Of a stretch of 64,000 nucleotides of DNA, positions 18,681 through 26,066 are shown in pieces (positions within the stretch are counted from its first letter, which is position 1; each line of letters begins with the position of its first letter). Origin of the DNA: Leeuwenhoekiella sp. MAR_2009_132 (GTDB taxonomy: Bacteria; Bacteroidota; Bacteroidia; Flavobacteriales; Flavobacteriaceae); contig NZ_JHZY01000004.1 in assembly GCF_000687915.1 (NCBI RefSeq), forward strand, positions 940,001-1,004,000, written 5' to 3'. The notes under the pieces were generated by a model. The model searched no databases. It saw only the letters and a program-made list of their open reading frames with translations, and was not told where the DNA came from. The position numbers and the translations under genes were made by a program.

Positions 18681-18752
18681 GCGAAAGTAGCTCAGGGGTA
18701 GAGCATCACCTTGCCAAGGTGAGGGTCGCGGGTTCAAATCCCGTCTTTCGCT
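18681..18752 (+). tRNA. tRNA-Gly (GCC)
   Basis: This 72-nt cloverleaf has acceptor arms GCGAAAG and CTTTCGC, an anticodon loop TTGCCAA giving anticodon GCC, and a T-arm GGTTCAAATCC. CCA is not encoded, as usual in this phylum. It lies 46 bp upstream of tRNA-Leu and is probably co-transcribed with it. Confidence 0.95.
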
Positions 18753-18798
18753 CTAATAGTTTCACCATATATAAAATGGTGTTTAATTGAAAGCCCAC

Positions 18799-18882
18799 GC
18801 TCGGGTGGTGGAATTGGTAGACACGTTGGACTTAAAATCCAATGAACATTAGTTCGTACGGGTTCAAGTCCCGTCCCGAGTA
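18799..18882 (+). tRNA. tRNA-Leu (UAA), carrying the left attachment site
   Basis: This 84-nt class II tRNA has acceptor arms GCTCGGG and CCCGAGT (one G-T pair), an anticodon loop with TAA, and a long variable arm. Its 3' part from 18830 is duplicated exactly at 21192-21246, which shows it has served as an integration target. The tRNA remains intact on the left side. Confidence 0.95.
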
Positions 18883-18884
18883 CA
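18830..18884 (+). repeat. attL-like 55-bp direct repeat (tRNA-Leu 3' part)
   Basis: Identical over 55 bases to 21192-21246. It starts in the anticodon stem-loop and runs two bases past the discriminator base. This is the usual signature of tyrosine-recombinase insertion into a tRNA 3' end. Confidence 0.9.
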
Positions 18885-18888
18885 TAGC

Positions 18889-18916
18889 GAAAGCCCTAGT
18901 AAACACTAGGGCTTTC
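18889..18916 (+). terminator. Terminator after tRNA-Leu
   Basis: A perfect 12-bp stem (GAAAGCCCTAGT with ACTAGGGCTTTC) around loop AAAC lies just inside the mini-island. It would end the tRNA transcript before the ATPase gene. Confidence 0.75.
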
Positions 18917-18970
18917 CTTGTTTTAAGCCTTTTTTCAGACTATGAAATTTCATTTAAAAAAAATGAAATT

Positions 18971-18994
18971 GCAACTGTAAACGAAACTTTTTTT
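18971..18994 (+). repeat. Mini-island internal repeat, left copy
   Basis: GCAACTGTAA followed by ACGAAAC and a T-run. It recurs with one substitution at 21092-21116. The copies lie 127 bp upstream and about 90 bp downstream of the island's only gene. Confidence 0.7.
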
Positions 18995-19120
18995 ATTGGA
19001 CTCAACCTCTTATTAACCTGTATTATAATTCGTTATATATAAAATTTATTGGATTTTGTACTCTACTCGTATTTAATCTTGAAAATACCTTTTCATTCTT
19101 TAAAAGAACTTAATAAAACC

Positions 19121-21001
19121 ATGAGTACATATATAGACTTAAATTCTTTCAAGAAATTCTTAGAAATTCTTATAGAACATTTAAAACAAATTCAATTAGA
19201 CAATGATTTGGAAAATCAATTCAAAGACTTTCTAGTATACTTAAGAAAAGAAACTTTTAATGAAACCTATTATGAAAATTTCACTAGTTGGAATTTAAAT
19301 AATTTCTTTATCTCCTTCCTTCCAGGGGAACTTGATCCGGAAACCTTAAAGTCCAATATTGGTTTAGGAAATAACATATCCCATTTAATCGAAAAACTCA
19401 CTAATGCCCACAAAAATCATATAAATAAAGTGATTTTAGAATTTGAATTTCTAGAACAAATTGGGCACTTGCAAAGCAATTTGGTAATTATTGGCGCAAA
19501 TGGCAGTGGAAAAACTAGCTATATCAATTATTTTAAGGATAATCTGAAAAATTTAGGAGTAACAATTTCCGCTCAACGTTGGTTAGTGATGGAAAATATT
19601 CAACAAATAAACCCTCTCGCAGATACTAGCTCCAATTTGCGTAAAACTCAACAAGGAGCTAAAACTTTTAAAGAGACTAGGCATTCTGAGATCATTCTAA
19701 GTGAAATGAATGTTTTACTAAAAAGCTTAATATCCGAAAATGCACAATATAATCAAGTCACTATAAACAGACTTAAAAAAAATCTGCCCACTAATCGTGA
19801 GCCCTTACCAAAACTTTACAAACTCATTGAAATTTTCAATTCCTTATTTCCTAAAATAGAAATGTCAATTGAAGATGGTATTTCAATTACTTTTAAAAGA
19901 AAACCAGAAAAGACTGAATATCTTTCGATAATGTCATTAAGTGATGGTGAAAAAACAACTATATATTTGACTTCTCAGGTCTTACAAGCACCGCGATCAT
20001 CTTTTATATTAATTGACGAACCTGAAATGCATCTTCACAAATTAATGGTTGAAGAAATTTGGGATAGACTTGAAATAGAGCGACCAGACTGTAAATTTGT
20101 CTATCTAACTCACGATTTAAATTTTGCATCTTCAAGAATAAATTCAAAAAAAATATGGATAAAAAAATTTAAATATCCAAATCAATGGGAGCTTGAGCAA
20201 ATACCCACAGAGGATGACTTTCCAGAGGAGTTAGTAATGGAAATAATTGGTACTGAGCAACCCATTTTATTTTGTGAAGGTGATAAAACCAATAGTTATG
20301 ATTATAAACTATTAAAATTACTATTTCCGAAATACAAAATAAGACCTGTTGGTGGATGCTCCCAAGTCACGAGCTATACTAAAATTGTCAATAATAAGCT
20401 TGAATTAAGTAAAAACGCTGTTGGGTTAATAGATGCTGATCATAGACCAGAAGAAGCCCATGAAAAACTTAAAGAAAACAAAATCTATATTTTAAAAGTT
20501 TCAGAAATTGAAAATTTGTTTTTAAACGATAAAATCTTGAATCTGATAATGTCATCAAAAGGTTTAACGGAAATTGATGAAAAAATAGGTGTATTTAAGA
20601 ATGAAGTATTAAAAAGACTCGATGAGAATAAAAATGATCATGCAATAAAATATGTTTCATCTAAGATGAACCTATTTAATGAAAATCATTTTGGAAAGAA
20701 TTTAACTTTACAACAGCTAAAACAGGAATTCATTAAACACACAGAAAAATTTGAAATTGAAAAATGGCATCTTGAAAGATTAGATTTGATAAATAAAATA
20801 ATCCTTGAGGAAGACTATCCATCAGCGATAAAAATTTACAATGACAAGAGTTTACTTGAACTTGCTAACACATCTCTACGTATTACAGATTTAGTAGCAG
20901 AAGTTTATGATTTACTCATCTTAAATGATTATGATGGGAAGAAAATCAAAAAAATATTACTTACCAATTTCCCTAAAGAGATTTCAGAATTAGTGGTTTA
21001 A
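19121..21001 (+). CDS. ABC-type ATPase fused to DUF4435/TOPRIM-like domain (merged AriA-AriB-like)
   Basis: From the ATG at 19121 this is 626 residues; a TTG 24 codons upstream is less likely. The ATPase half has Walker A Gly-Ala-Asn-Gly-Ser-Gly-Lys-Thr-Ser (125-133), signature Leu-Ser-Asp-Gly-Glu-Lys (273-278), Walker B Ile-Leu-Ile-Asp-Glu-Pro-Glu (296-302) and a Thr-His H-loop (330-331). The C-terminal part carries TOPRIM-like acids: Phe-Cys-Glu-Gly-Asp (Glu386), Leu-Ile-Asp-Ala-Asp (438, 440) and Glu-Ile-Glu-Asn-Leu-Phe (462-467), the DUF4435 pattern. PARIS defence uses AriA (ATPase) and AriB (DUF4435), and merged forms exist, so an abortive anti-phage role is the leading idea. OLD-family or other ATPase-TOPRIM effectors are alternatives. 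Confidence 0.8.
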   Translation: MSTYIDLNSFKKFLEILIEHLKQIQLDNDLENQFKDFLVYLRKETFNETYYENFTSWNLNNFFISFLPGELDPETLKSNIGLGNNISHLIEKLTNAHKNHINKVILEFEFLEQIGHLQSNLVIIGANGSGKTSYINYFKDNLKNLGVTISAQRWLVMENIQQINPLADTSSNLRKTQQGAKTFKETRHSEIILSEMNVLLKSLISENAQYNQVTINRLKKNLPTNREPLPKLYKLIEIFNSLFPKIEMSIEDGISITFKRKPEKTEYLSIMSLSDGEKTTIYLTSQVLQAPRSSFILIDEPEMHLHKLMVEEIWDRLEIERPDCKFVYLTHDLNFASSRINSKKIWIKKFKYPNQWELEQIPTEDDFPEELVMEIIGTEQPILFCEGDKTNSYDYKLLKLLFPKYKIRPVGGCSQVTSYTKIVNNKLELSKNAVGLIDADHRPEEAHEKLKENKIYILKVSEIENLFLNDKILNLIMSSKGLTEIDEKIGVFKNEVLKRLDENKNDHAIKYVSSKMNLFNENHFGKNLTLQQLKQEFIKHTEKFEIEKWHLERLDLINKIILEEDYPSAIKIYNDKSLLELANTSLRITDLVAEVYDLLILNDYDGKKIKKILLTNFPKEISELVV

Positions 21002-21191
21002 AATTTTTGAAACACTGTAATATTAAAACCAAACAAAAGTGCTATTGACTAGCTTAAAGATTCAATTTACTTTAGCAGAATTAAAATTAAAGCAACTGTA
21101 ATCGAAACTTTTTTTTAAAAAATAATGTAAGTCATTAAAAATATAACTCGTAAAATTGCGGCTTGAGAGATATTAGGGTTGGATTTTTAAA
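21002..21191. other. Non-coding right part of the mini-island
   Basis: No gene is seen between the ATPase stop and attR. The stretch is AT-rich and holds the right copy of the internal repeat at 21092-21116. Confidence 0.6.
21092..21116 (+). repeat. Mini-island internal repeat, right copy
   Basis: GCAACTGTAA then TCGAAAC and a longer T-run. It differs from 18971-18994 by one substitution and one extra T. It could be a recombinase arm site, a promoter or terminator relic, or a duplication scar. Confidence 0.7.
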
Positions 21192-21246
21192 ACTTAAAAT
21201 CCAATGAACATTAGTTCGTACGGGTTCAAGTCCCGTCCCGAGTACA
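21192..21246 (+). repeat. attR-like 55-bp copy of the tRNA-Leu 3' part
   Basis: Exact duplicate of 18830-18884. It lacks the 5' half of the tRNA and cannot fold as one. It is followed directly by a terminator (21246-21271), probably the original tRNA-Leu terminator displaced by the insertion. Confidence 0.9.
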
Positions 21247-21271
21247 AAAGCCTCCTCAACAGGAGGCTTTT
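21246..21271 (+). terminator. Displaced tRNA terminator
   Basis: A perfect 11-bp stem (AAAAGCCTCCT with AGGAGGCTTTT) around CAAC and followed by T-run, immediately after attR. Confidence 0.75.
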
Positions 21272-21392
21272 TTTATTGGTAATTTATTAACTAAATAGCA
21301 ATGCTATTTTGGTTATTTTTGCAGCCTAGAATTAAAAAAACTCCCCTACATAATAGCTCTATTTTTTCGTATATAAGAAAATTGACACCATT

Positions 21393-21992
21393 ATGCTCTT
21401 TAAATTTTTTAAAAGATCAAAATCTAACGATAACGGTCTTCAACATAATATTTTATTTGCGCCAAATTACCTCGTAAAAACCAAGGCTCATAAAGATAGA
21501 ACCGAGTACGTAATGGGCGGCCACTCAATACTTAATATTGAGCACGAGGATGGTAAAAATATAGGTTTGTATTTTGATGTTACCCGAACTCAGAATGCAA
21601 ATAAATTAAGCCTTACAGATGATGACTCTTTACATCTGGGATTTCAAAGTCTTTTAGATACTAATTATCTTATTCTGGGTACACGTAAAAATTTAGCTCA
21701 ATCTAAAGTTGGTGATAAACTCACGCTCAAATTTAAAGATGGCAACGCTATAACGCTAACTTTAGAATCCTGTTCAAGTATAGCAAAAGAAAAAAAAGGA
21801 TATGCTTGCAACCTTCGAACTGAAATTTCAGATGAGGTGCTACATCTTTTCACCACTAAACTTGTAGAATCATACTCTTTCGAACTTCAGAATTCAAAAG
21901 AACCAGTAAACAAATCATTCAACGCAGACTCGAGAAGAAAATTTAGAGAAGCAGCGCAATCCTTCTTATTTGTGCTTCAGAAGCACTATTAG
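21393..21992 (+). CDS. Hypothetical protein, 199 residues
   Basis: No family is recognised. The protein starts with a basic N-terminus (Lys-Phe-Phe-Lys-Arg-Ser-Lys) and reads as mixed beta-rich sequence with several strand-like segments (about 20-170). A short basic helix, Ser-Arg-Arg-Lys-Phe-Arg-Glu-Ala-Ala, is near the C-terminus. There is no signal peptide or membrane helix, so it is probably cytoplasmic. It is the first chromosomal gene after attR and its base composition is like the flanking core genes, so it is likely native and not part of the island. Confidence 0.7.
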   Translation: MLFKFFKRSKSNDNGLQHNILFAPNYLVKTKAHKDRTEYVMGGHSILNIEHEDGKNIGLYFDVTRTQNANKLSLTDDDSLHLGFQSLLDTNYLILGTRKNLAQSKVGDKLTLKFKDGNAITLTLESCSSIAKEKKGYACNLRTEISDEVLHLFTTKLVESYSFELQNSKEPVNKSFNADSRRKFREAAQSFLFVLQKHY

Positions 21993-22069
21993 CATGCGCT
22001 GAAATTTCTGTAAATTTTGCAGTGTAGATTTAGTTACGATTCTGTAAATTATGCATCAAAAACAACAAG

Positions 22070-24508
22070 ATGCTAAGAAAACTCGTATTACTACCTCTCC
22101 TATGTATTTTACTCTACAGTTGCAAATCTCAAAAGCTCCCGATTAAAGCTTCCACAGCGATTGAAACTAAAGACAAAAAGGATTCTAAACTCAAACCTTA
22201 CGACAAGGTTGTAACTAAAGAAGCCTTAAGCGACCAAGGTCTTTTCACAACACATACCGTTGATGAAAAACTCTATTTTGAAATCCCAGATAGCTTATTA
22301 GGCAAAGACATGCTTTTAGTAAGTCGTATTGCAAAAGTTCCCTCTGGTTTTGGCGGTGGTTATGTTAATGCAGGTTCTAAAGTAAATGAGCAGGTGGTAC
22401 GCTGGATAAAACGCGGAAACTATGTTGACCTAAAAGTAATTAGTTTTGAAAATGAAAGCGACGAGAACAGCCCGATCTCAAAATCTGTAGAAGCAAATAA
22501 TTTCTTCCCTATACTCTACAGTACAGCTATAGCCGCAAAAAGTAAAGATTCTACAAATCTCGTTATTGAAGTAACAGACCTATTTACAAAAGATATTGAT
22601 GCTATAAACGGTGTATCTTCAAGACTACGCAAAGAATATAAGATTAAAAAACTAGATGGAACCAGATCATATATCGAGTCTGCTGCCGCTTTTCCTAAGA
22701 ATGTAGAAGTTAAACACGTAATGACTTATGATGCAGAGGAGCCGCCAGAGCGCGATCAAGCCGGTACCCTAACTTTGCTAATGAATCAATCTATGGTTCT
22801 TCTTCCAGACGATAAAATGCAACCGCGACTTGCAGATGATCGTGTAGGCTGGTTTACTTCTAAAAAATACAATTACGATTCTGAACAGTTAAAAGCAGAT
22901 GATTATAAAATTATTCGCCGCTGGAAATTAATACCTAAAGATATCGAAGCCTACAAAAGAGGTGAACTGGTAGAACCCGTAAAACCCATCATTTATTATT
23001 TAGATCCTGCAACTCCGTTAAAGTGGCGCCCCTACTTCAAGCAAGGTATTGAAGACTGGAACAAAGCCTTTGAAGTTGCCGGCTTTAAAAATGCAATTAT
23101 CGCTAAAGACCCACCTTCTGCCGAAGAAGACCCTGAGTTTAGCCCTGAAGATGTGCGCTATTCAGTGATTCGATACGTGGCAAGCACAACGCGTAATGCT
23201 GTAGGACCTTCTGTATCTGACCCAAGAACGGGTGAGATTATAGAAAGTGATGTGATCTGGTATCACAACCACCTACGCTCCTACCGTAACCGCTTTATGA
23301 TTGAAGCCGGAGCTCAAAACCCGGCTGCACGTACTTTAGAAACTCCTGAAGCAGAAATAGGTGAGATGATGCGTATGGTTATTGCTCACGAAGTAGGTCA
23401 CGCATTAGGCTTACCTCATAATATGAAAGCAAGTTCAGCATATCCTACAGATTCGCTACGTATTGCTTCTTTTACCCAGAAATACGGACTCACACCATCT
23501 ATTATGGATTATGCACGTGTAAACTATGTAGCGCAACCCGGAGATGATGGCGTACGCTACATACGCATGATGGGACCGTACGATTTATATGCTATCAACT
23601 GGGGATATAGGTATATTCCTGAAGCATCAAGCTCTATAGAAGAAAAACCTACTTTAGATAAGTGGATTCTTGAAAAAGCAGGAAACCCGTGGTATGAATT
23701 TGGAAGCGCTAACGGTATAGACCCGCATTCTCAAACCGAAAGCCTGGGAGATGATAACATCAAAGCCAGCAGCTATGGTTTAGCTAACATGAAGAAAGTA
23801 GTGCCTAATTTTATAAACTGGACTACCAAAGACGGCTACGGCTATGATGACTTAAGCGAAGTATATGGAGAATTAGCCCGTTTATGGCGCGGTTATATCA
23901 ACCACGTAGTTACTAATGTAGGCGGCGTTTACGAAACTATAAAAACTTCAGATCAGAACGGTGTGGTATATCAACCGGTGCCTAAAGAAGTTCAACAGGA
24001 AGCTGTAGAATTTTTAAACGATAACGCATTTACAACCCCGCAGTGGCTATTAAATAGAGATATATTAGATCGTATTGAAGCAGACGGCGCTATTGAGCAG
24101 GTTAAAAGTGTACAAATTTATGCGCTTAGCAATTTACTATCAGACAAGCGTCTTACCCGTATGATTGAAAATGAGCAGAAAAATGGTGCATCTGCATATT
24201 CGGCGGTTACATTAATGAATGATTTAAGAAAAGGTATTTTTAACGAATTGTATCAAGGTCAAAAAACTGATGCATACCGCAGAAATCTGCAACGTAAATA
24301 TGTAGAAATCGCTACCTCTTATCTAGGCGAACTTGAAAAAGACAATCAAGAGATTTTAATATCAGACGTATTGCCTCTTATGCGCGGTGAACTTACGCAG
24401 CTACGTTCAGATTTAAATTCACGTAAAAACAACTCTAGAGACACGTTGACCAGGTACCATTACGCAGATTTAATCGCACGTATAGATGCCGGCTTTAAGG
24501 TAGATTAA
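22070..24508 (+). CDS. Zinc-dependent metalloprotease (DUF5117/DUF5118 type), lipoprotein
   Basis: This 812-residue exported protein has a lipoprotein signal (Leu-Tyr-Ser-Cys, Cys18) followed by a Lys/Ser-rich linker. The N-terminal half matches DUF5118/DUF5117 (Gly-Lys-Asp-Met-Leu-Leu-Val-Ser-Arg; Phe-x-Gly-Gly-Tyr). The metzincin-like zinc site His-Glu-Val-Gly-His-Ala-Leu-Gly-Leu-Pro-His lies at about residue 440, with a Ser-Ile-Met-Asp-Tyr Met-turn about 55 residues later. A helical C-terminal domain (DUF4953-like) completes the family length. It would act in the periplasm or on the cell surface; substrates are unknown. It is a single gene with its own terminator. Confidence 0.9.
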   Translation: MLRKLVLLPLLCILLYSCKSQKLPIKASTAIETKDKKDSKLKPYDKVVTKEALSDQGLFTTHTVDEKLYFEIPDSLLGKDMLLVSRIAKVPSGFGGGYVNAGSKVNEQVVRWIKRGNYVDLKVISFENESDENSPISKSVEANNFFPILYSTAIAAKSKDSTNLVIEVTDLFTKDIDAINGVSSRLRKEYKIKKLDGTRSYIESAAAFPKNVEVKHVMTYDAEEPPERDQAGTLTLLMNQSMVLLPDDKMQPRLADDRVGWFTSKKYNYDSEQLKADDYKIIRRWKLIPKDIEAYKRGELVEPVKPIIYYLDPATPLKWRPYFKQGIEDWNKAFEVAGFKNAIIAKDPPSAEEDPEFSPEDVRYSVIRYVASTTRNAVGPSVSDPRTGEIIESDVIWYHNHLRSYRNRFMIEAGAQNPAARTLETPEAEIGEMMRMVIAHEVGHALGLPHNMKASSAYPTDSLRIASFTQKYGLTPSIMDYARVNYVAQPGDDGVRYIRMMGPYDLYAINWGYRYIPEASSSIEEKPTLDKWILEKAGNPWYEFGSANGIDPHSQTESLGDDNIKASSYGLANMKKVVPNFINWTTKDGYGYDDLSEVYGELARLWRGYINHVVTNVGGVYETIKTSDQNGVVYQPVPKEVQQEAVEFLNDNAFTTPQWLLNRDILDRIEADGAIEQVKSVQIYALSNLLSDKRLTRMIENEQKNGASAYSAVTLMNDLRKGIFNELYQGQKTDAYRRNLQRKYVEIATSYLGELEKDNQEILISDVLPLMRGELTQLRSDLNSRKNNSRDTLTRYHYADLIARIDAGFKVD

Positions 24509-24529
24509 ACAGCTACTTCCATTCTATAG

Positions 24530-24562
24530 ATAACGCTTCTCCTATTTAGGGGAAGCGTTATT
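24530..24562 (+). terminator. Terminator after metalloprotease
   Basis: An ATAACGCTTCTCC / GGGGAAGCGTTAT stem followed by T7. Confidence 0.8.
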
Positions 24563-24706
24563 TTTTTAACAAAAAACTTCTTAAACCCCGTGTTAATTTG
24601 ACTTAAAAGCGGTTAAAACCTGTTAATTCTGAAAATTGAATTTTTTTTCGATATAAATTGAGGTGTGTTTTAGAATAACCTAAAGCAATTCAATAAAAAA
24701 AATACT

Positions 24707-25153
24707 ATGAGTTATACAGATGATATGGGCAAAAAGCTCAACGAATTACTAGAGAAAAATTACGATGCTGAAGCAGGGTATAAAAATGCTGCTGAAAAAG
24801 TTCAGAATTCAGCATTAAAAAATTATTTATTAAGTCGCGCACAAGACCGCTATGATTTTGGTCATGAATTAAAAACTGAACTGAGTAATCTTGGTCAGGA
24901 GCCAGATAAAGGCACTAGTCTTGCTGGAGATGCTCACCGCCTGTGGATGGATTTAAAAACTGCATTGACCTCAGACAAGGATGAAGCAGTTTTAGAAGAA
25001 GCGATACGTGGTGAAAAAACTGCCCTGGAAGAATACAATGAGATTATAAAAAATGGTGAATTACCATTATCTACAACAAACATAATAGCAAAACAACGCG
25101 ACAGTGTACAAAATGCATTGACGGAAGCTAAAGCCCTTGAAACTTTAGCATAA
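24707..25153 (+). CDS. DUF2383 / PA2169-type four-helix bundle protein (copy 1)
   Basis: This 148-residue, wholly helical protein has the ferritin-like DUF2383 pattern: Asn-Tyr-Asp-Ala-Glu-Ala-Gly-Tyr (about 19-26), Arg-Tyr-Asp-Phe-Gly-His-Glu (about 47-54), a Gly-Thr-Ser-Leu-Ala-Gly-Asp-Ala-His-Arg linker, and a Glu-Glu-Tyr near the third helix. Members of the family are stress-induced cytoplasmic proteins of unknown reaction. Copy 2 lies 179 bp downstream and is about the same length, so this is a local duplication. The gap between the two may hold a second promoter. Confidence 0.88.
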   Translation: MSYTDDMGKKLNELLEKNYDAEAGYKNAAEKVQNSALKNYLLSRAQDRYDFGHELKTELSNLGQEPDKGTSLAGDAHRLWMDLKTALTSDKDEAVLEEAIRGEKTALEEYNEIIKNGELPLSTTNIIAKQRDSVQNALTEAKALETLA

Positions 25154-25332
25154 AATATATTTAAGTTAAGTCTCATTAGCAAGAAATTCTAAAAGTGTTA
25201 AACACCTGATATAGAAGTTAAACACTCTTAATTTATTTGCTTCTGGCGGCTTAACTTAGTATCTTAAAGTAAACGTAGACGAAACACATTACCTTAATAA
25301 AAACGTTTCGATAATTTAAAAGAAGTTAGAAG

Positions 25333-25779
25333 ATGAAGTTCACAGAAAAAATTTCGAATAAGTTAAATGAATTATTAACCAAGAATTACGACGCGGAAGC
25401 AGGTTACAAGTTAGCTTCAGACCATACCAAGAATGGAACTTTGACAGAATACTTTAATCGTAAAGCAAAAGAGCGTTATGATTTTGGCCACCATATAAAA
25501 AATGAAATCAAAGCTTATGGTGAGACTCCTGAAAAAGGAACAAGTCTGGCAGGCGATGCACATAGAGCGTGGATGAATATAAAATCTACAGTGTCTAGTA
25601 ACAGCGACGAAGCGCTTTTAAAAGAAACGATACGTGGGGAAAATAACGCTATAGAGGAGTATAAAAATATTCTGAGCGAACCACATCTACCTCCTACAAC
25701 TGAAGCCATTTTAAAATCTCAATTAGGAGTTATAGAAAGCACACTAGAAGAAGTAAAAGCCTTTGAAATAATGGCATAA
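25333..25779 (+). CDS. DUF2383 / PA2169-type four-helix bundle protein (copy 2)
   Basis: A 148-residue paralogue of the preceding gene. It keeps the same start pattern (Leu-Asn-Glu-Leu-Leu-x-Lys-Asn-Tyr-Asp-Ala-Glu-Ala-Gly-Tyr), the Arg-Tyr-Asp-Phe-Gly-His-His motif and the Gly-Thr-Ser-Leu-Ala-Gly-Asp-Ala-His-Arg linker, but diverges elsewhere. The conserved Glu, Asp and His positions would allow a di-metal site, although the family has none proven. It ends with a strong terminator. A third, more distant ferritin-like protein is at 59110-59574 beside a stress-type SDR, so both loci may belong to one stress regulon (inference). Confidence 0.88.
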   Translation: MKFTEKISNKLNELLTKNYDAEAGYKLASDHTKNGTLTEYFNRKAKERYDFGHHIKNEIKAYGETPEKGTSLAGDAHRAWMNIKSTVSSNSDEALLKETIRGENNAIEEYKNILSEPHLPPTTEAILKSQLGVIESTLEEVKAFEIMA

Positions 25780-25820
25780 AATCTGTTTATTTGAATTAGC
25801 CAAAATAAAAATAAACTCTA

Positions 25821-25856
25821 AAATCCCCTTCAATAGTCAACTATTGAAGGGGATTT
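25821..25856 (+). terminator. Terminator after the DUF2383 pair
   Basis: A perfect 16-bp stem (AAATCCCCTTCAATAG with its complement) around loop TCAA, followed by T-run. Confidence 0.9.
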
Positions 25857-26066
25857 TTTTTATGATACATACGTTAATAACTCCTCAAAAGTTAACTTTT
25901 TAAAGCCTCTGTTTTTCTTTAATTTTAAACTTTTAGCCCATTTTTATTTCGGTCTTAGAGCACAGCGTTTTAAGAAGTTGATCTAATATTTTTCTAAAAT
26001 TATTTTGACAGCTTTAGCTGTCAAACGATTCAATCCTCGACTATCGAGTAATTCAAAGAGAACCAG

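Larger units (their letters stand above)
18885..21246. mobile_element. One-gene genomic mini-island in tRNA-Leu
   Basis: A 2.36-kb segment lies between the complete tRNA-Leu and a 55-bp exact duplicate of the tRNA's 3' part. It carries a single gene (ATPase fused to a DUF4435/TOPRIM-like domain), a terminator at each end and two nearly identical 24-25 bp internal repeats (18971-18994 and 21092-21116). The segment is visibly more AT-rich than its flanks. No integrase or remnant is visible, so movement would need a recombinase acting in trans, or this is a deletion derivative of a larger element. The boundaries are seen in sequence; mobility is inferred. Confidence 0.8.

Noticed and set aside
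18842..19042. Short plus-strand frame overlapping tRNA-Leu
   Set aside because: It starts inside the tRNA and runs through the terminator. It has no protein-like features.
19049..19120. TTG start extending the mini-island ATPase by 24 residues
   Set aside because: The added residues lie in AT-rich leader sequence, and an ATG at 19121 gives a normal start.
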